From positions 1-64,000 of the IMG/VR virus record IMGVR_UViG_3300043409_000928: DNA of 64,000 bases; one strand, 5' to 3'. The stretch comes from a virus. Below are positions 15,434 to 21,702 of the stretch, one piece after another. The stretch's first letter is position 1. Every line of letters starts with the position of its first letter. The notes below the pieces were generated by a model. The model did not search any database and had not been told where the DNA came from. It worked only from the letters and a program-made list of their open reading frames with translations. The position numbers and the translations under genes were made by a program.

Positions 15434-15946
15434 TTAAAGCACTTTGGTCATTCTATAGTATTGAGGTTCAAAGTTAACTCGTTGTGCAGACTTTAAACGA
15501 CTTGCATTGTCTTTGTGTACAAACGATGCAATCCTACTGCCGCCGCGCTTGCGTACAATTTCTTCAAAATACTGATGTAGTACTTGATTCACACGCTGGC
15601 CGCGGAACTCCTTCTCTGTAAAAGAAAGCGTTAACCAACCTTCTCTTGATAGTGGTCTATATTCAAATGCTATTCCACCTACAAACTGTCCCTGTGCATT
15701 TAACGCATACACTACATGAAGCTTGGTTTGATCGCCCCATACAACAGTTCTGGCCGCATATCCTTGATCAATTAACTCTGCATAGTTGCGAAGGAATGGT
15801 GCAAGAGCCGGAGTTTGTGCAATAATGTCACAAAACCAAATTGTTAGTTCGTTGTCTTGTGCATCTGTTTCTTTTCCTACAATCTTATGCACAGGGTCAA
15901 GTGTTACCCCTGATATTTTGATAAAGTCTAAATTGGTTATGTCCAT
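15434..15946 (-). CDS. GNAT-family acetyltransferase-like protein
   Basis: 170 aa. The acetyl-CoA-binding motif A is visible as TEKEFRGQRVNQVLHQYF; a beta strand (GGIAFEYRP) precedes it and SFVHKDNASRLKSAQRVNFEP follows as the C-terminal GNAT signature. The substrate may be a small molecule or protein N-terminus. Convergent with the oxygenase gene. Confidence 0.75.
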   Translation of the reverse strand: MDITNLDFIKISGVTLDPVHKIVGKETDAQDNELTIWFCDIIAQTPALAPFLRNYAELIDQGYAARTVVWGDQTKLHVVYALNAQGQFVGGIAFEYRPLSREGWLTLSFTEKEFRGQRVNQVLHQYFEEIVRKRGGSRIASFVHKDNASRLKSAQRVNFEPQYYRMTKVL

Positions 15947-15974
15947 ATTATGATTCCCTCATTGTGCGTACTTA

Positions 15975-16850
15975 TTACCAATTAAACCTACTTGCTTCGT
16001 CAATATCTTCAATTTTAATCACAATAGATCTAGTGGTAATGGTATTCATATAATTTTTTAATCGTTCGCTGACCAAATCATTTCGAACCTTCTTGCTTGG
16101 ACTGCCAAGTACTATGATATCAAAGTCTTGATTTTTATAACTTACCAACATATCAATGCACCATCCAGCTGGATTGGTAAATCCTGTTTTGCCAATTTTG
16201 ATATCGTATTGGCCAGCAAATACGTTGGTGTTATAGACCACTAACTTTTGCCACATGCCCCGCCGGTTTTGTGCGTCTGCGCTGGAGGTCTTACTCATTG
16301 CAGTTTCTTTGAAAATTGCGTATTTGGTCAGGTGACGATTTAACAGGTGTAAATCCCATGCAGTACTGGTGTTTAACAGGAGTCCAGTTGGTTCAATAAA
16401 AGATGTATTCTTCATTTCCAGGCGTTGCGCCGTGGCATTCATTTCTGCAATGAATAGGTCATAACCCATTGGGTGGTGCACAGCCAGTAATTTGGCCGCA
16501 AGATTATCGCTGGAGACCAGTGCCAGGTGAAGTAGTTCTCTACGGGTAATTATCATACCTAGTTTAAGAACTCTGCTACCTTCTATTCGTTGAGGAATAA
16601 CTGGTAATTTTTCATCCAAATCGGCTCGGCTTTCCAGCACAACAAACGCAGTCATTAATTTTGTCACACTGGCAATTGGCATCACCCGGTGGATATTTAA
16701 TTCATCAGCAATTGTGTTGGTTGTTTTATTGAAAACTAATATTGCTTGAGCAGGTTCAGCAGGTGGTTTATTTGTTTTCTTTTTTGCCTGAACAGGCATT
16801 GAACACATTACAACAATAAGTGGCCCGGCCAGCAGGAATCGAACCCACAT
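15975..16850 (-). CDS. D-alanyl-D-alanine endopeptidase/carboxypeptidase (PBP7-like)
   Basis: 291 aa from ATG 16850. All three serine-penicillin-binding motifs are present: SVTK at 61-64, SDN at 114-116 and KTG in KIGKTGFTNPAGW. The best signal peptide, MWVRFLLAGPLIVVMCSMPVQA, starts inside the 3' half of the overlapping tRNA-Arg gene, because the T-arm and acceptor sequence is translated. Without it no convincing export signal remains. The enzyme would trim periplasmic peptidoglycan. Full-length catalytic domain; origin probably bacterial. Confidence 0.85.
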   Translation of the reverse strand: MWVRFLLAGPLIVVMCSMPVQAKKKTNKPPAEPAQAILVFNKTTNTIADELNIHRVMPIASVTKLMTAFVVLESRADLDEKLPVIPQRIEGSRVLKLGMIITRRELLHLALVSSDNLAAKLLAVHHPMGYDLFIAEMNATAQRLEMKNTSFIEPTGLLLNTSTAWDLHLLNRHLTKYAIFKETAMSKTSSADAQNRRGMWQKLVVYNTNVFAGQYDIKIGKTGFTNPAGWCIDMLVSYKNQDFDIIVLGSPSKKVRNDLVSERLKNYMNTITTRSIVIKIEDIDEASRFNW

Positions 16851-16895
16851 TCTAGAGGTAGAAGCTCTATGTACTATCCATTGTACTATGGCCAG
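16821..16895 (-). tRNA. tRNA-Arg(TCT)
   Basis: Acceptor CTGGCCA/TGGCCGG, discriminator G, encoded CCA, loop CTTCTAC. The 3' end overlaps the start of the D-Ala-D-Ala peptidase gene by 30 nt. Confidence 0.93.
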
Positions 16896-16905
16896 ATGAT
16901 GCAAT

Positions 16906-17127
16906 TTAAACGATCTTACCAAGGACTTGATAGATAAGTTGGTCCAACTCTTGCTGATAGTCTTTGCCAAATCTACGCTTTAAATAAATTGACTCAATTA
17001 TTTCTTTAGAATCAAGATCGCATTCAGGAGGCAAGTTACCTCTGGACTCTAATTCTTCAATCAGGTCTTCGGTATCAAAATCACTTAGACTTACATCAAC
17101 TTCAACTTCTGTATAGACTGTTGGCAT
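16906..17127 (-). CDS. Acidic hypothetical protein, 73 aa
   Basis: MPTVYTEVEVDVSLSDFDTEDL start, then two acidic helices (EELESRG, DSKEIIESIYLKRRFG). AAAGGTC precedes the ATG. Lies between two tRNA genes. Function unknown; small acidic proteins like this can be inhibitors or nucleic-acid mimics, which is only a guess. Confidence 0.68.
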   Translation of the reverse strand: MPTVYTEVEVDVSLSDFDTEDLIEELESRGNLPPECDLDSKEIIESIYLKRRFGKDYQQELDQLIYQVLGKIV

Positions 17128-17144
17128 GTTTGACCTTTAAATTG

Positions 17145-17228
17145 TGGTGCCCCAGGTCGGACTCGAACCGACACGCCTTTCGGCACTGGCTTCTAAGACC
17201 AGCGTGGCTACCATTACACCACCGGGGC
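17145..17228 (-). tRNA. tRNA-Leu(TAG)
   Basis: Acceptor GCCCCGG/CTGGGGC, discriminator A, CCA encoded. Loop CTTAGAA; long class II variable arm present. Reads CUN. Confidence 0.95.
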
Positions 17229-17238
17229 AAAAAAAACT

Positions 17239-17403
17239 TTACTTACGCTGTCCTTCTTTTGGCTCTCTCTTGACAATTACACCAGCGGCCAACTCTGCTT
17301 GAATCATTGCGGCCTTCCAAGCATTGCGCTTGGTTGTATCAACAATGCTACACAGCATCCGCTTGGTTGTTTTGCTTAATCGAAATGTTTTACCTGGTTT
17401 CAT
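17239..17403 (-). CDS. Basic small protein, 54 aa
   Basis: ATG at 17403; reads MKPGKTFRLSKTTKRML and ends KREPKEGQRK. Strongly basic with a central amphipathic helix (NAWKAAMIQAELAAG), suggesting nucleic-acid or ribosome binding. Fits exactly between the tRNA-Leu and tRNA-Ser genes. Function unknown. Confidence 0.65.
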   Translation of the reverse strand: MKPGKTFRLSKTTKRMLCSIVDTTKRNAWKAAMIQAELAAGVIVKREPKEGQRK

Positions 17404-17421
17404 ACTGAGCTTTCTTTATGT

Positions 17422-17511
17422 TGGCGGAGAGACTGAGACTCGAACTCAGAAGCCGGATTACGCCGACCGACGGATTAGCAATCCGCTCCAATACCATTAT
17501 GGGACCTCTCC
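17422..17511 (-). tRNA. tRNA-Ser(GCT)
   Basis: Acceptor begins GGAGAGG, CCA encoded. Loop TGCTAAT; long variable arm. Reads AGY. Confidence 0.94.
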
Positions 17512-17535
17512 AAAATCTTTTACTTTGTAAAATTT

Positions 17536-17565
17536 ATTATAAGCTATTTAAGCCGCTATTGTCAA
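17536..17565 (-). promoter_or_regulatory. Sigma-70 promoter inside tRNA array 1
   Basis: Minus strand TTGACA, 18 bp, TATAAT, directly upstream of tRNA-Ser(GCT). Confidence 0.75.
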
Positions 17566-17594
17566 TGTTTTTCTGTGAAATTTTTAAAATAAAT

Positions 17595-17672
17595 TGGTGC
17601 CCCTGCCCCGATTCGAACGGGGATGATTTCTCCTTTTGAGAGAGACGACTTTGCCAATTTGTCTACAGGGGC
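17595..17672 (-). tRNA. tRNA-Leu(CAA) with shortened variable region
   Basis: Acceptor GCCCCTG/CAGGGGC, discriminator A, CCA. Loop CTCAAAA gives anticodon CAA, and the D-arm (3-bp stem, 11-nt loop) is Leu-like. The variable region is only about 6 nt instead of a class II arm. Confidence 0.85.
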
Positions 17673-17683
17673 TATATAGTGTT

Positions 17684-18859
17684 ATGTCTTTAAAAGAAAT
17701 AGTTGAAAAAAGAAATGCTTGTAGTATTCCTTGGATACATACCGAAGTCAACCTACAAACAAACGAAATAAAACCCTGTTGTAAGTATCGCGGGGTAAGT
17801 GGTAATTTAAATGACGGCTTAGAATCAGTTTGGAATAACCCAGGTTATCAACAGTTACGGGACGACATTGCCAACGATCGCACACATCCAGCTTGTTCTG
17901 CGTGTGCAGTGCCCGACAATGTGTTTTCTTATAAAAGCTTTAAGAATAAGAATTACATGCCGCGATTGCACCGCATAGATATTGCACAGCCAGCGTTGCC
18001 AGAAATCATTCACATTACATTAAAGAACACCTGTAACTTGGCCTGCAGAATGTGCAGTCCTTATTCCAGCAGTAGATTAAATGAAGTGGCCAATAGAAAC
18101 TCTTTTCTTAAAAGCTTTTATAATTTTAAAAGCGTTAACAATCGTTTTGATTTAAATCAATTAAAAGGATCGTTTATTAATGCTCGTCATTTGACCATCA
18201 CAGGCGGCGAGCCGCTAATGGATAATGATTGCGAACAATTGATTGAAATGGTTCAATTGGAAAGCAGTCAACTAGAAAGCATAGTGTTTTCCACCAACAT
18301 GACTTATATGAATGATGGCCTGTTGGATCGTTTAAATGCAATGCGAATAAAGGTCAAATTAAATGTCAGCATTGATGGTCCAAAACGCATACACGAATAT
18401 ATTCGTGTTGGGTGTAACTGGGACGAGCTGGCAGAAAATCTTTGTCGTTTGCGGGCTCGCTACCCATTTGAATTTGGTATTAACAGTACTATCAGTGCGC
18501 TCAACATTGGCTACATCACTGACCTAATAACTGAAGTAGAACAATTGGGTGAACAAACTGGTGTTGAGTTTGGACATATAATGGCAACTCCTGTGCTAGA
18601 ACCGCATTTACATCCGAGTATATTTGCTTGGTCTGGATTTGCTGACATTTGCTCTGAGTACAAAGATCGATTGAACAGATATTCTACCAGTAGCATAGAT
18701 GGAGCAGATACCTTGATTAAAACAGCACAGGAGTTTTTAAATAGTCCCAGTGGTGATAGTGAACTTTTTAAAACCTTTATCAGCCAATTTGATAGTGTGG
18801 CCATGACTGATGTGCGGGCTGTGTATCCTGAGCTGACTGGATTTTTACCACCACTTTAA
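17684..18859 (+). CDS. Radical SAM protein with Cys-rich N-terminal (twitch-type) region
   Basis: 391 aa from ATG 17684. N-terminal CSIPWIH, KPCCKYRG and CSACAVPD (Cys13, 32, 33, 71, 74) resemble an auxiliary-cluster module placed before the barrel. The radical SAM motif is Cys117, Cys121 and Cys124 in NTCNLACRMCSP, followed by TITGGEPLMD and FSTNMTY. The 22472-23617 gene shares the layout. Peptide or sugar modification is typical of such proteins. It is the only plus-strand gene inside tRNA array 1. Confidence 0.88.
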   Translation: MSLKEIVEKRNACSIPWIHTEVNLQTNEIKPCCKYRGVSGNLNDGLESVWNNPGYQQLRDDIANDRTHPACSACAVPDNVFSYKSFKNKNYMPRLHRIDIAQPALPEIIHITLKNTCNLACRMCSPYSSSRLNEVANRNSFLKSFYNFKSVNNRFDLNQLKGSFINARHLTITGGEPLMDNDCEQLIEMVQLESSQLESIVFSTNMTYMNDGLLDRLNAMRIKVKLNVSIDGPKRIHEYIRVGCNWDELAENLCRLRARYPFEFGINSTISALNIGYITDLITEVEQLGEQTGVEFGHIMATPVLEPHLHPSIFAWSGFADICSEYKDRLNRYSTSSIDGADTLIKTAQEFLNSPSGDSELFKTFISQFDSVAMTDVRAVYPELTGFLPPL

Positions 18860-18866
18860 ATCACAA

Positions 18867-18941
18867 TGGTCCCACCAACAGGAATCGAACCTGTATCTAA
18901 GGTTTAGGAAACCCCTATTCTATCCATTGAACTATAGTGAG
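18867..18941 (-). tRNA. tRNA-Arg(CCT)
   Basis: Acceptor CTCACTA/TGGTGGG with three G-U pairs, discriminator A, CCA. Loop TTCCTAA. Reads AGG. Confidence 0.92.
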
Positions 18942-18944
18942 AAT

Positions 18945-19018
18945 TGGCGGGCCCTGAGAGACTCGAACTCCCACTAACGGTTTTGGAGACCGCAGTACTG
19001 CCATTATACTAAGAACCC
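18945..19018 (-). tRNA. tRNA-Trp(CCA), copy 1
   Basis: Acceptor GGGTTCT/AGGGCCC, discriminator G, CCA. Loop CTCCAAA. A second Trp tRNA with a different body is at 20624. Confidence 0.94.
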
Positions 19019-19159
19019 TTAAAACTCTTTCTTGAATATAGGAATCATTATTGCCGGTATCTTTGTGCAACCTTGTTCGTTGGGTACACTACAAGTCTTT
19101 GGCATTGCACCGCAAGCGGCAACAGTTACAAGTACGCACAGGGACAATAATTTTTTCAT
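19019..19159 (-). CDS. 46-aa lipoprotein
   Basis: Reads MKKLLSLCVLVTVAAC then GAMPKTC and a short tail ending FKKEF. The lipobox VAAC gives lipidation at Cys16, leaving a 31-residue mature peptide with two more cysteines. The stop codon abuts the tRNA-Trp 5' end. It could be an Rz1-like outer-membrane spanin or an entry-exclusion lipoprotein; neither can be shown. Confidence 0.65.
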   Translation of the reverse strand: MKKLLSLCVLVTVAACGAMPKTCSVPNEQGCTKIPAIMIPIFKKEF

Positions 19160-19166
19160 CATATTC

Positions 19167-19243
19167 TGGTAGCCTCACTCTGACTCGAACAGAGGACCTA
19201 TGCGTTATCAACACATTGCTCTAACCAACTGAGCTATGAGGCT
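19167..19243 (-). tRNA. tRNA-Ile(GAT)
   Basis: Acceptor AGCCTCA/TGAGGCT, discriminator A, CCA. Loop TTGATAA. Confidence 0.95.
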
Positions 19244-19263
19244 ATAAACTTACTTATAAATTT

Positions 19264-19337
19264 TGGCACGGGAACTAGGACTCGAACCTAGAACGACACA
19301 GTCAAAGTGTGTTGTGTTACCATTACACCATTCCCGA
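19264..19337 (-). tRNA. tRNA-Gln(TTG)
   Basis: Acceptor TCGGGAA/TTCCCGT with an open U1-U72 position, discriminator G, CCA. Loop CTTTGAC. A weak first pair is a known GlnRS preference. Confidence 0.92.
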
Positions 19338-19345
19338 ACAGAAAC

Positions 19346-19421
19346 TGGTACCAAGAGTTGGACTCGAACCAACCACACCCTGTGCTTCAAACAGGTGCTC
19401 TACCAGATGAGCTATCTTGGC
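19346..19421 (-). tRNA. tRNA-Phe(GAA)
   Basis: Acceptor GCCAAGA/TCTTGGT, discriminator A, CCA. Loop TTGAAGC. Confidence 0.95.
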
Positions 19422-19435
19422 ATAAACTTATTAGG

Positions 19436-19506
19436 GGTGACCTACGGGGGTTGAACCCGTACTAACAGAATCACAATCTGTGGTGCTACCGCTACACTAA
19501 GGTCAC
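19436..19506 (-). tRNA. tRNA-His(GTG)
   Basis: Acceptor GTGACCT/AGGTCAC, discriminator C. Loop TTGTGAT. The base before G1 is T rather than the usual G-1, and the 3' end reads CC then T, so CCA is not encoded. Confidence 0.9.
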
Positions 19507-19535
19507 ACCTAATAAGTCTAATATATTCAAACTCA

Positions 19536-19601
19536 TTGCGGGCAAGATTTCGAAACCTGCATTAAGCCCCAACGGGCCTTTCTTAGCCATTAGAAGACCG
19601 C
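19536..19601 (-). pseudogene. Degenerate tRNA-like sequence
   Basis: A T-loop TTCGAAA, a D-arm-like TTCT/AGAA hairpin and a GCGG/CCGC end pair are present. However, the anticodon stem contains a G-G mismatch and position 33 is C, so this looks like a decayed tRNA (perhaps Asn or Pro). Confidence 0.4.
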
Positions 19602-19633
19602 GAGTTCCTGAGGGTAATTACTCCCCAGCATGG

Positions 19634-19653
19634 ATGTTATCTGCAGATAACAT
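19634..19653. repeat. 20-bp perfect palindrome
   Basis: ATGTTATCTGCAGATAACAT, 3 nt from the closing stem of the structured element at 19657. Could be an operator or a small hairpin. Confidence 0.6.
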
Positions 19654-19656
19654 TTA

Positions 19657-19787
19657 CCATAGAAAAACACACTTGGCTCCCCTTACAACCTTGTTCCTGT
19701 CAATTCAGGATGAAACTGGATGCACCCAGTGGCTCCCCTTGGTTGTTTGTATCTGTCAATTCAGATTGAAAGTGTGTTTATCTATGG
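19657..19787 (-). ncRNA. Stem-closed structured element, family 1 copy A
   Basis: Ends ATAGAAAAACACACTT and AAGTGTGTTTATCTAT pair over 16 positions with one A-A mismatch. The 5' end (minus strand) is the CCA of tRNA-Lys. Inside are two tandem about 38-nt units, each with a hairpin around TGAATTGACA whose outer pair changes from T-A to C-G. The same closing stem recurs at 32080-32161. No ORF of note. Confidence 0.6.
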
Positions 19788-19858
19788 TAGGGGTGCTCGG
19801 GAACGATCCGAGTTTTACTGGTTAAAAGCCAGTTACTTCACCTTAAAGTTTCACCCCC
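19785..19858 (-). tRNA. tRNA-Lys(TTT)
   Basis: Acceptor GGGGGTG/CACCCCT, discriminator A, CCA. Loop CTTTTAA. The T-loop reads ATCGTTC rather than the normal TTCNANN. Confidence 0.9.
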
Positions 19859-19975
19859 ATTAATTTCTCTCTTTTGCGCTTGTCGTTCTGATTTCCAGAA
19901 CACACGCTTCCAATCCTTCAAGTGTTTCCACCATTGCGGACTGCGTGTCAGAATACCCTGTTGCTTATGCGCCAT
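19838..19975 (-). CDS. Basic Trp-rich small protein, 45 aa
   Basis: Reads MAHKQQGILTRSPQWWKHL then KDWKRVFWKSERQAQKRE. It starts 6 nt after AGGGGG and overlaps the end of the 31-aa ORF upstream. The basic amphipathic helix with four Trp residues is distinctive. Its last 21 nt lie inside the tRNA-Lys gene. Function unknown. Confidence 0.62.
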   Translation of the reverse strand: MAHKQQGILTRSPQWWKHLKDWKRVFWKSERQAQKREINGGETLR

Positions 19976-20060
19976 AAAGAGACCCCCTATACTGATTGCA
20001 AAGATCAGTCCACGCTAGTATTTCTTTTTCATTACTCTTCATTGAATCATTCCAAGACAT
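19965..20060 (-). CDS. 31-aa micro-protein
   Basis: Reads MSWNDSMKSNEKEILAWTDL and ends GSLYGA. Start 7 nt after GGAGAC. Overlaps the start of the 45-aa gene by 11 nt, so translational coupling is likely. Function unknown. Confidence 0.5.
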   Translation of the reverse strand: MSWNDSMKSNEKEILAWTDLCNQYRGSLYGA

Positions 20061-20078
20061 AATTGTCTCCTTTAAATT

Positions 20079-20153
20079 TGGTGGTAATGGTAAGAATCGA
20101 ACTTACACTTGACTGCGTATGAAGCAGGCGCACTACCGTTATGCTACATTACC
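20079..20153 (-). tRNA. tRNA-Met(CAT), probably elongator
   Basis: Acceptor GGTAATG/CATTACC, discriminator A, CCA. Loop TTCATAC; the 27-43 pair is mismatched. No initiator features. Confidence 0.88.
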
Positions 20154-20154
20154 T

Positions 20155-20232
20155 TGGAGTACAGAGTCGGATTTGAACCGACGGCTTTACTGGTTTGCAA
20201 TCAGTTCCCTTGGGCCTCTCGGGCATCTGTAC
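20155..20232 (-). tRNA. tRNA-Cys(GCA)
   Basis: Acceptor GTACAGA/TCTGTAC, discriminator T as expected for Cys, CCA. Loop TTGCAAA. Confidence 0.93.
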
Positions 20233-20241
20233 ATGTTGAAT

Positions 20242-20459
20242 TTGTTAAAGTAGTGCTACCACATTATAAGCACCATTCACCCGAATTAACAAGCTCGAGC
20301 GGGATTCGGTAAGTTACTTGGGATACCGGGCCAGCGTATAGACCTTTCTACCTCGGACACTACGTGCCCGGGTGGGGATCGAACCCATTTGCCTTCTACT
20401 GTTTTGGTCCTTCGAAGAAACCTAGACAGCGTGACTTTCTCTTGCTAACACTTTAACAA
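20242..20459 (-). ncRNA. Stem-closed structured element B
   Basis: TTGTTAAAGT and ACTTTAACAA close a 218-nt stretch without a gene. It begins 4 nt after the CCA of tRNA-Arg(TCG). The interior includes a T-arm-like GGGTTCGATCCCC and a CTTCGAAG palindrome, but no complete tRNA can be folded. Confidence 0.5.
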
Positions 20460-20463
20460 AACT

Positions 20464-20538
20464 TGGCGCCCTGTGATGGAATCGAACCACCATCCTGAGT
20501 TTCGAAGACTCTAATTCTATCCGTTGAACTAACAGGGC
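20464..20538 (-). tRNA. tRNA-Arg(TCG)
   Basis: Acceptor GCCCTGT/ACAGGGC, discriminator G, CCA. Loop CTTCGAA. Reads CGN by wobble. Confidence 0.92.
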
Positions 20539-20544
20539 ATAAAC

Positions 20545-20619
20545 TGGTGGGCCAGTCTGGAATTGAACCAGAACTCAACCGATTATGAGTCGGACGCTTT
20601 ACCATTAAGCTACTGGCCC
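20545..20619 (-). tRNA. tRNA(CAT), probably Ile2 (lysidine type)
   Basis: Acceptor GGGCCAG/CTGGCCC, discriminator A, CCA. Loop CTCATAA. The anticodon arm GACTCATAATCG resembles bacterial tRNA-Ile2, so after TilS modification it may read AUA; elongator Met is the alternative. Confidence 0.85.
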
Positions 20620-20623
20620 AATT

Positions 20624-20697
20624 TGGCGTACCTCCAGGGACTCGAACCCCGACGAACAGTTTTGGAGACTGTCATGCTGCCATTACATTAGAGATAC
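20624..20697 (-). tRNA. tRNA-Trp(CCA), copy 2
   Basis: Acceptor GTATCTC/GAGGTAC, discriminator G, CCA. Anticodon stem ACAGT/ACTGT with loop CTCCAAA. Confidence 0.93.
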
Positions 20698-20704
20698 ATA
20701 AAAA

Positions 20705-21067
20705 TTAATAATTGTCCCAGAACATCGTGTTGTTGCATTGATAATCAAAGTCGTTTTTTAACTCTTCTATATCCATGCTGTCAACTCTGTACTGGTGTTG
20801 AACCCCTGCCCATATACTAATGCGAACATAGTCTGCTGGCGCACTGGTTGGACGTGGTGTGGATGTTTTGTGTTGTATAAAACCTGTGCTGTTACCTGAC
20901 TTAAAAGAATACCCACCAGGAGTATCCCAATTCTCTAACAATGCTTGCATTTCAGCCTGAGTCATTGTGTAAGTGTGTGCATAGTTGTCAGCTACTCGAA
21001 TAGTTAGATCAACTGTGCCTTTGTCTTTGAACAGGTAAATTTTAAAAGTTTTATCAAACGCTAGCAT
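20705..21067 (-). CDS. Hypothetical protein, 120 aa
   Basis: Beta-rich start (MLAFDKTFKIYLFKDKGTVDLTIRVAD), a short helix TQAEMQALLENWD and an acidic C-terminus (DIEELKNDFDYQCNN). GGATAAT precedes the ATG. Lies between tRNA-Trp and tRNA-Ser. No family recognised. Confidence 0.7.
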   Translation of the reverse strand: MLAFDKTFKIYLFKDKGTVDLTIRVADNYAHTYTMTQAEMQALLENWDTPGGYSFKSGNSTGFIQHKTSTPRPTSAPADYVRISIWAGVQHQYRVDSMDIEELKNDFDYQCNNTMFWDNY

Positions 21068-21076
21068 ATTATCCTT

Positions 21077-21168
21077 TGGCGGAAGCGGTGAGATTCGAAC
21101 TCACGGGAGGTTTAACCCTCCGCTAGTTTTCAAGACTAGTGCCATAAACCGGACTCGGCCACACTTCC
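21077..21168 (-). tRNA. tRNA-Ser(TGA)
   Basis: Acceptor GGAAGTG/CGCTTCC, discriminator G, CCA. Loop CTTGAAA and a long variable arm. Confidence 0.95.
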
Positions 21169-21173
21169 TAAAT

Positions 21174-21258
21174 TGGTGGAGTATCCTGGGATCGAACCAG
21201 GCGTGCCCGAAGGCGGCGGATTTACAGTCCACTGCATCACCATTGATGCTTCTACTCC
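21174..21258 (-). tRNA. tRNA-Tyr(GTA)
   Basis: Acceptor GGAGTAG/ATACTCC (last pair open), discriminator A, CCA. Loop CTGTAAA; class II variable arm. Confidence 0.94.
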
Positions 21259-21266
21259 ATGTAGAA

Positions 21267-21295
21267 ATTTTAACACACTAACACGCAAATGTCAA
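21267..21295 (-). promoter_or_regulatory. Sigma-70 promoter for tRNA array 1
   Basis: Minus strand TTGACA, 17 bp, TAAAAT, immediately upstream of tRNA-Tyr. Confidence 0.7.
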
Positions 21296-21300
21296 TGTGT

Positions 21301-21368
21301 GTATTAAAGCATACTCGGCTCGTGGCCTTGTCCCCTAAACATTCTAGTTTTGGAATATGCTTTAATAC
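21301..21368 (-). ncRNA. Stem-closed element E
   Basis: GTATTAAAGCATA and TATGCTTTAATAC form a 13-bp perfect stem closing a 42-nt loop. It lies just upstream of the array 1 promoter. Confidence 0.5.
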
Positions 21369-21400
21369 GATCTAATTTTTCCTCCCACAAAAGGGATTCC

Positions 21401-21447
21401 ATCCTAGTCGCCGCCCATTTGCCCATGTTTTAAGTGCGGGCTAGGAT
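21401..21447 (-). ncRNA. Small stem-loop next to element E
   Basis: ATCCTAG/CTAGGAT closes a loop with an inner CCGC/GCGG pair. Lies between element E and the terminator at 21474; no ORF. Confidence 0.35.
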
Positions 21448-21464
21448 CTCGTTTCCTACTACAC

Positions 21465-21641
21465 TAAAAGAAAAACCCCTGGAGCCTTTCGAGTCCAGGG
21501 GTTAAGTAAACGGTCTGATTACTTTATCCTGGACATGCTCCTAGAATATGACGATATGACATAAACTTAGAAACGCTGAAGCTTAGGCTCTGTTGTGAGC
21601 ACCAACTTTGTTTCGATATGGATATGGTTTTGTTCATCATA
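21465..21641 (-). ncRNA. Predicted stand-alone sRNA L, about 175 nt
   Basis: Delimited by a consensus promoter (21648-21676) and a strong terminator (21474-21503). Only 5- and 12-codon frames are present. An AAGTAA/TTACTT hairpin precedes the terminator. The transcript ends are inferred from these signals. Confidence 0.55.
21474..21503 (-). terminator. Rho-independent terminator
   Basis: Minus strand AACCCCTGGA, loop, TCCAGGGGTT followed by TTTCTTTT. Confidence 0.85.
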
Positions 21642-21647
21642 GTAATC

Positions 21648-21676
21648 ATTATACACTTACTTAGCCTTTCTGTCAA
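21648..21676 (-). promoter_or_regulatory. Sigma-70 promoter of sRNA L
   Basis: Minus strand TTGACA, 17 bp, TATAAT. Confidence 0.85.
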
Positions 21677-21702
21677 CCTCTGTTTGACTTATCGGCAAAA
21701 AT

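Noticed and set aside
16821-16895. Integrated element with attachment sites at tRNA-Arg
   Set aside because: The peptidase gene overlaps the tRNA 3' end, but no integrase and no direct repeat of the tRNA end was found in the window.
20242-20459. Full tRNA or another tmRNA within element B
   Set aside because: Only a T-arm-like hairpin is present; no acceptor partner, D-arm or anticodon arm fits, and no tag frame occurs.
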